Counted from the first letter of the stretch, positions 11,401 through 40,496 are shown. The stretch is DNA of 64,000 nt from Rhineura floridana (GCF_030035675.1 NC_084493.1:19879822-19943821), one strand, 5' to 3'. Made by a program: numbers and translations. The notes: generated from the sequence alone by a model not told the origin.

Positions 11401-13651
11401 AACTGACAAAAAGAAAGCTGGCCCCTCCCCAGGAGATGTGGAGGCAATCAAGGTAATGCTTTTCAGACCTGCAAAGAGAGGAGTCAACCAGGAAAAGCAG
11501 TGAAAGGCTTGACATAAAAGCATTACCTGTCATCAACTTCTAGAAATTTAAAGAATATATATGTGTGTGTGTGCAGTTAGCATGAAACATTTCTATGCTT
11601 TTCGTTTACTGACATTGATTGTGTAGCTTTTCTTTGCAAAAGGGAAGTATGACTTCTTTAAAAGCATAATTATCTTGCTCCTTGTTGCAAAAAGCAAGTT
11701 TATAAACACAACCTGAAGGCTAGGGGTAGATATCTGTAGGTTAAAAAACATATTTCATCATGGAACAAAAGCTAAAATGTAATGGATACTAAAATGTGAC
11801 CCTTGAAGTGGCATTCATTTAAGCTCTTCTTAACCTGGTGTGTGGAGAATTGTTTCGAGTTCAGACCAGTCTTGTGCACTGTTACTGTCACAGTTCAGTT
11901 AGCACTTCTGTTGGCGCTTCTGTGAAATAGGCATTAAACTAAATGTTGGCAATGTTGCATGAATGACCTTTGATCTTTTCCTTTAAGAATGCCATTGCTA
12001 ATGCCACAACTCTTGCTGAAGTAGAGAGGCTCAAGGGCTTGTTGCAGGCTGGTCAGATACCTGGCAGAGACCGTAAAGCAGGTAAGGAATATCTTCAGAT
12101 GCTTGTAGAGCATTATTTAGAACAGGGTGGGTCACCCCTTTTCTTCTTGGTACCCCTTTTTTCCCTTTTCTCTCCCTTTCTTCCTCCCCACCCAGGGAAG
12201 GAATAGTTTGCACTTCTCAGAGGTCCAATCACTAGCAGAGGGCTTTTTCCACCTCCTTCTTCCATTTCTCAATCTGTTTTGGCTTCTTTTTCCCCACTGT
12301 AGGCCAAGGGCTCCAAGAAATCCTTAGGGTGCTGCTTGTCCACCCCTCATTTAGAAGTCGTAGCTGGTCATTCATGCAGGGCAGTTTTTGTTGTGGGAGA
12401 CTCCGTGCTTTTAACAAGAAACCATGGATGGGGAACCAGCAGCCCTTCAGATAGCGTTGGGCTATAGCCAGCGTGGCTGATGGGTGGGGTGTTGGGAGCT
12501 GTATCCAGCAACATCTGGAGGGCCACAGGTTTCCCACCCCTGGCATAGACCAACTTGACACTTGAATAGAGCTTGATTGGTTGAATTTTTGCTTCTTCTG
12601 TAATACAAACCTTCCATAATATGTCTCATCCCCTTTCTTTCAATAAAAACAAGCACATTTCTGTTTAGAACAGGGACTGAAGAAAGCAACCAAGCCGGGG
12701 AAAGCTGGAGAAAAGGAACGATATCTAAATTAAGCATATTTCAAGGCAAAATGACTCATCATATAGGGACCTCATTCTCTTAGCAGTGGTTGACCTTTGT
12801 CCGAGCTGCAACATTTTGAAATGCTGGCAAGGGTTGGATAATTGAATTGTTCCACCATAGAAAATAATTAACTTCACACAGAAATCTGGCATAGTAGAAA
12901 GATATTGTGAGGGAGCATTCCATCATGTGAGCTCCCAGTTCCAGTATGTAATGGTGCAGCTGAGATGCAGGTTTGCCACCAGAGGGAGAGAGAATCCTGA
13001 GAAATATACATCACTGAGAAAATTTTACTAAGGTGTGTGCCCTTATATCTTTAAATTCTTTATTCTTCAAAAATAGAAGAATCCAATTTATTACATATAA
13101 AGTTAAGATATACCATGACTTAGCAGCAGGCAATCTGCTTTACACACAAAAGGTCCCAGGTTCAGTCCCCAGCATCTGCAGGTAGGACTGAGGCTGTTTC
13201 CTGTTTGAAACTCTGAGAGCTGCTGCCAGTCAGTGTAAACAAGGCTGAGCCACATGGGCTAGTGGTCTGACTCCATATAAAGCAGCTTCCTATCCTTAAG
13301 CAACTTAAACACTAGAAAACAATGATATGCAAATTTGACTTTCCTGGCTACAGTAATTAGAATGACCTTAAGTGCAGTGTGAGGCACCAAACAAGTTAAG
13401 AATTTGAAAATTCACTGAATGCAAGTGAGCCAAGTTTGTTTGAGATATCACAAGTCCATCCTTGAAATACTGTACTTCCTTAGAATGAAAAACAGTCTTG
13501 TATAGTCATTACTTCTTCTGAAAGATGCTGATCTTCACATTTCTGGTGGACAAGATTATTAATGTAATAATAAATTGCTGTCTTTTCCTTAGGCCCCATG
13601 GATAACGCTGAAGAAGAGATGGAGGAAGATTCAATTGCCAACGGATCTTAA
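2411..13651 (+). CDS. SNRPA1: U2 small nuclear ribonucleoprotein A' (U2-A')
   Basis: Coding exons: 2411-2492, 4174-4321, 4506-4584, 9088-9134, 9655-9757, 10872-10951, 11377-11452, 11988-12081, 13593-13651. All junctions are GT-AG and phases join cleanly to 768 nt (255 aa plus stop), equal to the human length. The protein starts MVKLTAELIEQAAQYTNAV, continues through the leucine-rich repeats (ENLGATLDQFDAIDFSDNEI in exon 2, LPNLEELILTNNNI in exon 3, the LRR cap SILRNPVTNKKHYR in exon 5), then a basic stretch FKGKRGAQLAKDIARR, and ends in an acidic EEEMEEDSIANGS tail. The known family role is to bind U2-B'' and stem-loop IV of U2 snRNA in the spliceosome, in the nucleus. The start is fixed by homology and by the promoter just upstream. 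Introns 1 and 3 are enlarged by L2, SINE and MITE insertions. No disabling change is seen. Confidence 0.97.
2768..2937 (+). mobile_element. tRNA-Ala-like SINE
   Basis: Diverged copy in SNRPA1 intron 1. It has A-box and B-box remnants ('gtagctcag', 'cccagttcaat') followed by the family body ('ctctggagagcc...cagtgtaaacagt...ctagatggccc') and the tip 'cttcctatgtt'. Confidence 0.75.
3043..3232 (-). mobile_element. CR1-type LINE 3' UTR fragment
   Basis: Reverse complement of the CR1 tail seen after 45750: 'ccatctagtccagcatcctg', 'agtggccaactagatgcc', then 'gcagagcatagcca'. Non-coding; SNRPA1 intron 1. Confidence 0.75.
3640..3985 (-). mobile_element. L2-type LINE 3' end
   Basis: Antisense copy of an L2-like 3' terminus: 'tttatgtaccgctttgtacc' tip, A-rich spacer, then the antisense end of the coding region ('gtgttccagaggtttggggtgaccacagaaggcc'-like order), the remnant of the LWNSLP-type C-terminus. 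Old and not open. Confidence 0.65.
4633..4692 (+). mobile_element. L2-type 3' tip
   Basis: A short sense fragment, 'taaaccgcccagagagcttc' to 'ggtatacaagtataataaa', matching the terminal part of the antisense copy at 31768-31930. SNRPA1 intron 3. Confidence 0.6.
5013..5735 (-). mobile_element. L2-type LINE, ORF2 C-terminal fragment
   Basis: Antisense open frame of 196 aa (5725-5135) with DYCNALYVGLPLKTVRKLQL, AARLITG, HWLPV, WNSLPNDLRHAPS and SFRRTLKTWFF, the C-terminal region following RT in L2-clade ORF2. It ends in the L2 3' UTR and a (TTTA)n tail at the left side (about 5013-5030). The frame is uninterrupted over 590 bp, so the copy is comparatively young. 5'-truncated before the RT palm. 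Confidence 0.85.
5890..6056. mobile_element. hAT-like short element
   Basis: Ends are inverted repeats: 'tagtcttcagtc' on the left and 'attgaagacca' on the right. The interior repeats 'gacccac' and 'acccacc' motifs. Lies inside the 4855-6170 TIR element. Confidence 0.45.
6428..6672 (+). mobile_element. CORE/MIR-like tRNA-derived SINE with L2-like tail
   Basis: Head 'agtgtggtgcagtggttaga' (A box), 'gggttcaaaccca' (B box), core 'gggtgaccttggga...ctctcagcctaacc' and tail 'ccttggaggaaaggtgggat' followed by 'ataaat' and an A-rich end. The core resembles the MIR/CORE-SINE central domain. The same head with a different tail occurs at 16803-17032. Confidence 0.8.
6675..6780. mobile_element. Fragment of hairpin hAT-like MITE
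   Basis: Carries the internal motifs of the 138-bp hairpin family: 'ccaactcccatcagccccag' and a degraded 'tgtagtc...catcaggtggacc'. Outer ends not recovered. Confidence 0.55.
6840..9087. other. SNRPA1 intron 3, mostly unclassified sequence
   Basis: AT-rich intronic DNA running to the exon 4 acceptor at 9087. I find no repeat that I can name, no coding conservation and no structured RNA. Short open frames here look fortuitous. Confidence 0.5.
9364..9413. repeat. Short tandem duplication
   Basis: 'aattattcaagcacatcacc' is repeated with a 1-base difference about 28 bp downstream, in SNRPA1 intron 4. Confidence 0.8.
10185..10500 (-). mobile_element. L2-type LINE 3' end
   Basis: Antisense: 'tttataacctgcactttt' tip, long A-rich spacer with 'aataaaaacatca' units, then the 'ggttcggttccctgg...gtggcgtgggg' remnant of the coding end. 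SNRPA1 intron 5. Confidence 0.6.
12424..12545. mobile_element. Degenerate hairpin hAT-like MITE
   Basis: 'ggatggggaaccagcagccc' on the left and 'ggccacaggtttcccacccc' on the right, with 'cagcaacatctggagggcc' inside. Same family as 61039-61176. SNRPA1 intron 8. Confidence 0.7.
13105..13300 (+). mobile_element. tRNA-Ala-like SINE
   Basis: B box 'ggttcagtccccagcatct', then 'gagagctgctgccagtcagt' and the terminal 'agcagcttcctatcc'. The A box is eroded. SNRPA1 intron 8. Confidence 0.75.
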
Positions 13652-13840
13652 AATGCTTTTTTTTTTTGCATCTGGATAGTCAGCAGAACACTTTGTACCA
13701 TTGTCTGTTTTTCAAAGCCTTTTGATTTATTGCTGAAGTGGAATTTTTTTTGTGGTTTTTGTTCAGAAGCACTCTTGTGAATTGTATTTTATACTATACA
13801 TTTTGAAGCAAAATTAAAACTTTTTCCTTAATGCATTGTA
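13652..13840 (+). other. SNRPA1: SNRPA1 3' UTR and poly(A) signal
   Basis: Short T-rich 3' UTR following the stop codon, with a variant poly(A) signal ATTAAA at 13813-13818. Cleavage is probably 15-25 bp downstream. No AATAAA is closer. Confidence 0.6.
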
Positions 13841-13849
13841 AATTTGATA

Positions 13850-15330
13850 CAAGCAGTGTGTTTTAAACTAATGTTAATGCAACCTTATTTTCTGTGTAAC
13901 ACCCCCTGCCCCCAAGTTTGTGTATATTTGTGTCAGTGCTACATTTGAGTGGCAATGTGTACTAGTTCCCTCTGTCTGTCTACCTGTGACAGCGAAATGT
14001 TAAATCATCAGATTTTGTCTCTAAGGGCTGTCTTATACCTTTCACCTTTCAAATCATCTTGGCCCAGTTCAGCTGTAGCACCAAGTCAGAGTTTGGCAGT
14101 ACTGGAACTGATCTTCTATTTGCACTTGCCCCTTCCTATCTGTTTTGCTTCAATTTGTTACTTCCTGCTTTGATCAAACCATAATTTGCCATTGCATTTA
14201 AAGTGGCAAGCTATGATTTCTACTTGCCCACCATATTAAGATTGCAAACCCTGTTACATGTGAATTACCTTTTTGTTGATGGAGAACAGCAAAAGGAACA
14301 AACATGAAAAAATAGCAATACATTCTAGGTACTTTCCAAAGAGGTTGATTGGGAAAGAGCAAATACTATTTGGTACAAGAGCTAGGGTAGTACTAGATTT
14401 GCACATTAGAAGTCTGGTTTGGAGTCCCAGTTCAGTCTAAGAGTCACTAGAAGTGGCCATAGAACTAACTCTCCACCTCTGTTACATATCGGGGAGGATA
14501 AGTTCGTACATGCATGTTAGTTACTTGAACTTGGCTTATGTAAAAAAAAAAAAAAATCCATAGTGTCAAACACTAGCCAGGACTTGCTTACACTGTAACC
14601 CCAAATGCTCTTCCATGGAGGCAGTTCATGTATTTTTCATGTTTTTTGGTGATAATGTACTGATATGGCAGTAAGTAAGCAATATATGTGTGGATCCACC
14701 TTCTTATAAACTCTTCTTTTAACAAGCCCACAAAAAGCAAAGGTGGTTAAGGCTTTTATGATGTTGTAAGTGGTGACTATCATGATGAGCTTTATTCAAA
14801 GGGGAGCAGTGTAATTCAAGACTTCTATCTACATCATAGTGTTAAAAAAAACTGTTCCTGCTGAATGAGTCAGGATATGATGTTTCTGTGCAGATTTGCT
14901 ATTCTAGACAACTCTGCCTGCCAACTAGACAGGATTAGGACACTAATGCTGAAAGAACGGATGAAGTGACTTAAGTCTGTCTCAAGCATCTTTCTGTATA
15001 ATGTCAAACACTTCATGCAGAAGTACTGACTGGAATTCGATACTATGGGTTGTATCAACTAAGTTCTACTCAGAGTAGGCATGCCCATTAACTTCAATGA
15101 ATGTAGCTAACATTGTCTAGAACTCTATGGCTTTTTCCCCCATGAACAAAAATCTCAAGTGGAGCCCAAAGCTTTTGTAAGCTATAACTTATTTCTAAAG
15201 GTGCTAGATTGTATGAGAGAGAAGATGTGGCCAAACTACTGGCCTGTTGCTGTCATCGAACCATGAGCTCTCTTGGCTTTGTCTCTCTTGTATGCTGGGT
15301 AGATTGGATCTACAAGGTGTCCAGGTGAGG
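13850..15330. other. SNRPA1-SELENOS intergenic region, mostly unclassified
   Basis: No gene seen. A short fragment at about 15055-15110 ('ctactcagagtaggcatgcc', 'ttaacttcaatga') resembles the small repeat also found near 1050-1150 and 2005-2090. The remainder is unrecognised. Confidence 0.45.
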
Positions 15331-15331
15331 G

Positions 15332-15630
15332 CAGTGGAGGCTAGTACCCATTAAAACTGGGATGGTGGTAGTCAAGGAAGCCAATAGTAGGAGATGCCAG
15401 ACCAAGTGGCTGGTGGAACTAGAGCCAATGATAGGTGGGGACAACTCTGGTTTTGTCCCCATCCTCCCTGTTGGTTGAATTCTGTCAGGGTGCCACTGAG
15501 ACTAAGGAGGAGAAGGCTGGTAGCCAGTTTTATCTTCTAGACTGGTTTTAAGGAAGGTGGGGGCTGGCTGAGGACAGACTGGACTTGATGGGGCAGTGCC
15601 CCACTTGCCATAATAGACTAGCATTTACTG
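15332..15630. mobile_element. Probable MITE with imperfect TIRs
   Basis: The left end 'cagtggaggctagtac' matches the reverse complement of the right end 'agactagcatttactg' with several mismatches. The flanking 8-mers (ggtgaggg, gatgatag) agree at only some positions, so boundaries are tentative. Confidence 0.45.
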
Positions 15631-16049
15631 GATGATAGATTGAGGGGGGAACCTCTTCTGCGGAGGTCCAGATTCCTGGGAGGGGGTAATCTGTGGGGAG
15701 GTGAATGCTGGTGGTGGACAGGGGTTTAACTGGTGATGGGTGGGAACAGAGCTAAGAGTGGAAAGGTTTTCTTTTTGCGCTTGGCGTCCTGCAGTCTCAT
15801 CTAACCTGCCCTGCCTGGAATAGTACTACAAACTACACAGAGAACTCTAGCTCTTGGCTCTATGCAGTAGAGGACCCCACAACTCACTCCCCCCCTGACC
15901 ACCCGGAGAGGAGCAGATGTTGGAAGTAGTGGTAAACAGACTCTGTCAGCATCTGGGCCAGCATGCTTATGTCAGGGCCCACAAAGGTTGCCACTCTCTC
16001 TGCGTAGATAAAGTCAGGGTGTGGCCAACCTGGTATGTATGTGACAGCA

Positions 16050-16262
16050 GATGATCAATGACTACTTGCCATGATGGATGTGTTCTCCATCCGCTGTCAG
16101 AGGTAGCATGTCTGAATACCAGTTGCTGGGAATTGCAGGTGGGGAGAGGGTTATTGCTCTCAGGTCCTGCTTGTACGCATCCCATAAACATCTAGTTGGC
16201 CACTGTGAGAAGAGTGCTGGTTTAGCCTGATCCAGCAGACTGCTCTTTTGTTCTATCATTAT
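16050..16262 (+). mobile_element. CR1-type LINE 3' UTR fragment
   Basis: 'gatcaatgactacttgccat', 'tgaataccagttgctggga', 'ttggccactgtgagaaga' and the terminal 'gcctgatccagcagactgct' follow the order of the tail at 45740-45957. Confidence 0.8.
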
Positions 16263-16736
16263 CTTTTAAATATGTATTTTTTCTACAGCAAAATACTGCT
16301 TGTTCCCAGGTAAGCATGTTCAGCATCAGTACAGCAGAAGCAAACTCCATTTTATTCCTGTATTCAAGCTGGTACTACAATTTTAAAATGTGAAACTGCA
16401 CAGGCCTAGAGTTTTGTTTTGAAATCAAGAATGTCAAACTACTACTTCTTTTGCTGTAATACATCAGGAGCGTAGAAGCAGTCATAAAACATGAAATTGT
16501 GTGTGTGCGGGGGTTATTTGTGTGACTGGCAACCAGTGGGGACTGGTGTTGCCATGTCAGCAGGGCAGTGGAATCTGCTACAGATTTTAGTCCAAACTTT
16601 CAAGGAGCTGTCCAAGCTTCCTGAAAGTTTGGTCTAAAACTCAGAGTGGATTCCACTGACATGGACTACTGGCAACTGAACTAATACATAGGGCTGGCAC
16701 ACCCGCATGCATAAGCCTACCTCTTCTCAACTTGAT

Positions 16737-17080
16737 ATCTTTGAGATATTGTTGGGCTGTAACTCCCAGAATCCTAGCCAACATGGCTAATAACCAGAGA
16801 TAGATTGATTGGACTGCCTTCAAGTCGATCCTGGCCTATGGCGACCGTATGCATATGGTTTTCATGGGAAGAGGTATTCAGAGGGAGTTTACCATTGCCT
16901 TCCTCCGAGGCTGAGAGGCAGTGACTGGCCCGAGGTCACCCAGTGAGCTTCATGGCTGGGTGGGGATTTGAACCCTGGTCTCCCAGGTCATAGTCCAGCA
17001 CTCTAACCATTACACACACTGGCTCTCCAGAGATAACCAGAGATAATGGGAGTCCAACACATCTGGAGGGCAGCAAGTTA
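16737..17080. mobile_element. Hairpin hAT-like MITE split by a SINE
   Basis: The left half ('gttgggctgtaactcccaga', 'ccaacatggctaa') and right half ('atgggagtccaacacatctg', 'gagggcag') flank an antisense SINE at 16803-17032 that has a perfect 13-bp target duplication. Confidence 0.75.
16803..17032 (-). mobile_element. tRNA-derived SINE with BovB-like tail
   Basis: Antisense SINE flanked by a 13-bp perfect duplication ATAACCAGAGATA (16790-16802 and 17033-17045). The head at the right end ('gttagagtgctggact' on the minus strand) and core equal those of the L2-tailed SINEs. The tail at the left ('cttcaagtcgatcctggcct', 'atggcgacc' on +) matches the BovB 3' end seen at 43540-43600 and 1800-1850. 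Confidence 0.85.
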
Positions 17081-17214
17081 TGCAAGACTGGCCTAAATTT
17101 ATGAAGCCTTCCTACTGCTTCTACGCTACGTATAAAGCGGCTGTAGTCGGAGTTTTTGCAAAGGGGCCCTGCTGGTTCCTATGCAAATTTACTCTGAAGT
17201 AAACCAGCGTTTAC

Positions 17215-17475
17215 GCTGAGGTTTTTTTTGTCCTGCTGCACAAGCAGTCAGCACACTGCCCGCACCCAAACTAGTCAAATAATTAGTCCCATAATATACA
17301 AATAATATAAGGTTATGAAGATTTGACAGAAATCAGTATCTTCATTTTCTATTTATCTTTTCTCATCTTTTTCAGACTACCTAGATCCTTATTAAATTCC
17401 ATGTGGTCACCTGCACAAAAAATTATTTCACATTTTATTTTTTTGACACTGCGCAAAATGTGTCTAGATGCACAC
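17215..17475 (+). repeat. Old interspersed repeat (family A), uninterrupted copy
   Basis: Aligns in three ordered blocks with 1205-1985 and shows the pre-insertion structure of that locus. Not identified further. Confidence 0.7.
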
Positions 17476-17589
17476 TGGAATAAACCGTGAAGCAACCCCC
17501 CTCCCTCCCGTCAGCATCCCTTACTCCCCAGTAACAGGGATCGCAGCCTTCCTCTGCTAATGCCCAGTCATCTTCACTTTTATTCCTCC

Positions 17590-17842
17590 CCCTTATCTGA
17601 TTGGCGTTGGTTTCTGCTTCCACTTTCCCCGCTCCATGCCAGATGAAGCCGCGCCCCTTTTCCCTGCCGCCTCCTGATTGGCCTAACCCTATCTGCATCC
17701 TCATTGGCTCTGGTCTAGAGAAGGAGTTCTGAGGTGCGGTTTTTTCATTGGACACTTAAACGAGGACGTGTGAGGTGGGGAGAATGACAGGGCAGAGGAC
17801 CCGGATGTTGCTGGGGGCGGAGCAGTTCCGGCTGGTTGCGAG
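17590..17842 (+). promoter_or_regulatory. SELENOS: SELENOS promoter and 5' UTR
   Basis: Four inverted CCAAT boxes (ATTGG at 17600, 17677, 17703 and 17747), a GC box at about 17813-17823, and an ETS-like TTCCGGC just before the start codon; no TATA box. The human promoter is known to respond to ER stress. I found no exact CCAAT-N9-CCACG element here, so stress control is inference only. Confidence 0.6.
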
Positions 17843-37357
<19,515 letters not shown>

Positions 37358-38242
37358 CTCTGCTGGGGTTTTCTGTTGACGCCGGCAGGCATTAACTTAA
37401 CCCCACAACGGTGGCTGTCTATGGGTTGCTTGTCATGGGGACTTGGGGGTGGGGAGGGTTGGATTGGTACCATAACGGCCTCAAAGGTGTGTGAAACCAA
37501 ATAGTTTTCATGTAACTCATAACGCGCATGGCAGGCGTTGACAGGAAGCGAGCGAGGCGGCCTGGGGGGCTGGCTGCTGCTGCTGCTGTTTTCCTTTCAG
37601 AGGGGCCTTGTGGCTTTGCCCGTTAGTCAGGATGACAGGCTTTTCTTTTGAGAGACGAGACTCTACACCAGACTGCTTTTCTGTGAAATGGGAATGTTAC
37701 CCAGCTACCGTGCAAAAAGGGTTGCGGCTAACCTTCCTGCTACAAGTGGTTTGGACTCTGCTTGGGAAAAGCCTGTTTGAGAGGGTAGAGGGCACGCCTC
37801 CCCCTTCAAAAGTAAGCTTCCGACGCCAAAGCTGGAGACTTCTCAGAGTAATGGGATAAACAAACATTGAGGTGAGGGGTGCAGTTGGGTGGAAGTAATG
37901 CTGAGGTTAGAAATCTGCAGAAGGACACCACTTTTGATGTTGCTCCTGCGTGTGTCTCCTGCCTGCAATTTCCTAACTGACTCTGCCATGCGAACATCCT
38001 GTTGGCAAATGTCACCAGTTGTACCTTGAGGTCATGTGGCATGATTTCTTTTATTTTATTTTGAGCTTGGCTTTGTGCAGGAGTGGGGAACCTGTGCCTC
38101 TCCAGAAGTTCTTGCTGCACACCCATCAGCCCCAGAGAAATACAAGAAATACACATTCTGTTATATGGACCGAAAGCAAATTAAAACAAGTCACACAATA
38201 TCTAACATATGTCAGTTTAAAACATAATGCCTGTTTTATATA
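37358..38242 (+). other. SELENOS: SELENOS 3' UTR and downstream sequence
   Basis: Contains the expected 3' UTR; its end is unclear. A GATAAA variant signal occurs at 37855-37860, but no canonical AATAAA lies before it. A (CTG)n-like run is at 37574-37589. The weak SECIS candidate lies here. Confidence 0.45.
37618..37692 (+). ncRNA. SELENOS: Weak candidate SECIS element
   Basis: About 260 nt after the stop, AUGA at 37632-37635 faces UGA at 37684-37686. The arms below the putative quartet pair (CCCGTT 37618-37623 with AATGGG 37687-37692). The upper helix pairs well only over its first 3 bp (CAG/CTG), and I see no convincing apical AA. This is the best candidate I found by eye, but it may not be the real SECIS. 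Confidence 0.2.
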
Positions 38243-38432
38243 CAGTAGGGCCCCGCTTACCGGCACTTCGCTTTCCGGCGTACCGCTAATGCGGCGGCGG
38301 GATATCCCCCATTTTAAAGCCAGTTTTGCGCTTTTGCGGCATTTTCGTGTGACGCGCCCCATTATACTCAATGGGTTCCACTTTACAGCGGCAGTCCGGA
38401 ACAGAACCTGCCATATAAGCGGGGCCTGCCTG
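38243..38432. mobile_element. Short TIR element with TA target duplication (Tc1/mariner-Tigger-like)
   Basis: 190 bp flanked by TA (38241-38242 and 38433-38434). Ends 'cagtagggccccgctta' and 'taagcggggcctgcctg' are inverted matches. The interior is GC-rich with few large open frames, so it is non-autonomous. Confidence 0.7.
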
Positions 38433-38704
38433 TACACTCAAGATAGAAACAAGCCAAGATAACGATTAAATTGACATAATCTCTTCACAGGTCTTTGCAG
38501 CAGAAAAGAGAAAACTAGCAAGGTGTTTCTGACATTATTTTGTTGGTGTCAGCCAATAAGTAGGACAAATACCATGCAAAAGCCCTTCCTGGATGTTTTA
38601 ATAGGATGGGAGTAAATAACCTGTTTTGCTCATCTCTGTAAAACCCCCTGTTAGTTGTTCTATCTCTCGTGTAAATGAAAAGAGTGTTGCATGAAAAACA
38701 CTTG

Positions 38705-38815
38705 AAACCAGCGCCTTCCCAGTCCTGGTCCACTTCACATCATGTCCAGCGGTCATGGATAATGGAAGTTGTAGTCCAGCAACCCCTGGAGAGCTACAGG
38801 GTCCCCAGCCTTGCC
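38705..38815. mobile_element. Fragment of hairpin hAT-like MITE
   Basis: 'ggaagttgtagtccagcaac' and 'agagctacagggtccccag' correspond to the right arm of the family; the left arm is degraded. Confidence 0.55.
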
Positions 38816-38992
38816 TTTGTGGGTTCGCGGCATCCATGGTTGAAGTTCTGGATGCAGATGTCCCCGTACCAAGCACCACTGGATGATGCAGTCCTCATAA
38901 ATGGTGAGCACACCACTGAGGTCTGCTGAAGCTAGACAGCAAGTGGAGAGAGTTCTTGCCATTTCCTCTTCTTATTTTACCTGCCTTGTATG

Positions 38993-38996
<4 letters not shown>

Positions 38997-39067
<71 letters not shown>
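38997..39067. repeat. (AT)n microsatellite
   Basis: About 35 uninterrupted AT dinucleotides. Confidence 0.98.
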
Positions 39068-39072
<5 letters not shown>

Positions 39073-39354
39073 TAAATAATAATATAGCCCTTTCTGTGGC
39101 TTTTTTTCCCTGTAGCGATGTATTTTCCCGTAATAGATGTGTCTAAATCAAGTTAAAATTCTTTGTGTGTGTGTGTGTTTTTGGACAAAAGGTTTTCCCT
39201 CTCCCTCCCCCCATGTTGTTACGGAATATTATTTATGTAGTGCTAGCAGTATGCATGACTGTTTGCAAAGAAACATAAGCCAAAAAGAAAAAAAAGGGCA
39301 GGTCTTTGGCAGAGGAGTTTGCAATCTGAATTTTGCTGATTTTATTTACATTTG

Positions 39355-39470
39355 TTAGAAACATTTTTATCCCACCATTTCTTCAAAAAAGAGTCCGAAG
39401 AGGCTCGCAATCAGTATAAAAGTAAATGATACCATACAAATAAAGCAAGCAGAAACGAACTGCACATCTA
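39355..39470 (-). mobile_element. L2-type 3' tip
   Basis: 'catttttatcccaccatttc', 'gaggctcgcaatcagt' and an A-rich spacer, as in other antisense tips. Confidence 0.6.
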
Positions 39471-39490
39471 AGACTGCAACCGTATACAGT

Positions 39491-39632
39491 GGGGGTAGCC
39501 AGCGTGGTGCTTTCCTGCTACTCTGGACTTCAACTCCTGTCGACCCTGGCCATTGGCCATGCTGGCTGGGGCTTTTAGGAGCTGGAGTCTGCAACATTGG
39601 GAGGGCGCCAGGTTGGCTACCCCTGCTGTATA
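39491..39632. mobile_element. Hairpin hAT-like MITE
   Basis: Ends 'gtgggggtagcc' and 'ggctacccctgc' are inverted; 'ccattggccatgctggctgg' lies in the centre. Flanks cgtataca and tgtataca match at 7 of 8, fitting an 8-bp target duplication. Confidence 0.7.
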
Positions 39633-40076
39633 CACTTGCCTGAGTGTAAGTCTCATTGAGGTCATGTGTTTAAGTCTGTGTATGGAGAATTGCATGGAGG
39701 ATAGCAGGTAAGTAAAAATAATAGGAAGTGCTCAATAAAAACAATCTGCAGCAGCAGAGCTAACGTGGTTTAAGGCTTGAGCCTTCCTGACAAGGTTTTC
39801 ACTGAGCAATGGGGCAGGAAGAGGGGCGAGCTTCCCTTGGGAGAGAAGAGTTGAGAAGTGGAAGGCCCTGCTCAGCCCAGCCACTTCTGTGAAAGGCCCT
39901 GTCTTCTGGTAGAAGGAGCACAGAGCGCCCAGTGTTTGGCGCCCTGCACAGCCGCCACGCAGGTTAATGGTCTACGGAGAGCATAGAACATGGAAAGGGA
40001 GATGCCTGCTTGCAAATGCATGAAGTTGCACAGTGAACTCATGCTGGGTAGACATTGGCCCTCCAATGCTATACAT

Positions 40077-40214
40077 CAGGTATGGGGGACCTTTTGCCCT
40101 TCAGATGTTGCTGAATTACAACTCCCGTCATCCCTGGCCATCACCCATGCTTGCTAGGGCTGGGGGGAATTGTAGTTCAGCAGCATGCGGAGAGCCAAAG
40201 GTTCCCTGCACCTG
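40077..40214. mobile_element. Hairpin hAT-like MITE, 138 bp
   Basis: Ends CAGGTATGGGGGACC and GGTTCCCTGCACCTG. Flanking 8-mers CTATACAT (40069-40076) and CTACACAT (40215-40222) match at 7 of 8. Confidence 0.85.
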
Positions 40215-40350
40215 CTACACATGTCTTCTTCCCAGGTGTATGGGTTTGTAGCCCTTAAGGTCATGGCCATGCTGTTGAGCTGTGGTCTTCCTAATAACAT
40301 GTGGTTTAAATGATTAAATTTAGGCCTTGGATTCCTGGAACTCTTTAAAT

Positions 40351-40496
40351 CAGGGATAGGGAGCCTGTAGCCCTCCCTGTGTTATTGGTTGCCTCCAGTT
40401 CCCATCATGTCTGACCATTGGCTATGCTGGTTGGGGCTGATGGAATTTGGAGTCTGACAACAACTAGCTAGAAGGCCAGTGGATCCCCCATCCCTG
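40351..40496. mobile_element. Hairpin hAT-like MITE, 146 bp
   Basis: Ends CAGGGATAGGGAGCC and GGATCCCCCATCCCTG. Flanking 8-mers CTTTAAAT (40343-40350) and CTTTAAAC (40497-40504) match at 7 of 8. Confidence 0.85.

Noticed and set aside
17590-17842. Exact ER stress response element
   Set aside because: CCAAT boxes are present, but none has CCACG at the required 9-bp or 1-bp spacing on either strand.
37682-37745. Second SECIS candidate starting at GTGA 37682
   Set aside because: It forms a hairpin around an A-run but has no facing UGA on the 3' side.
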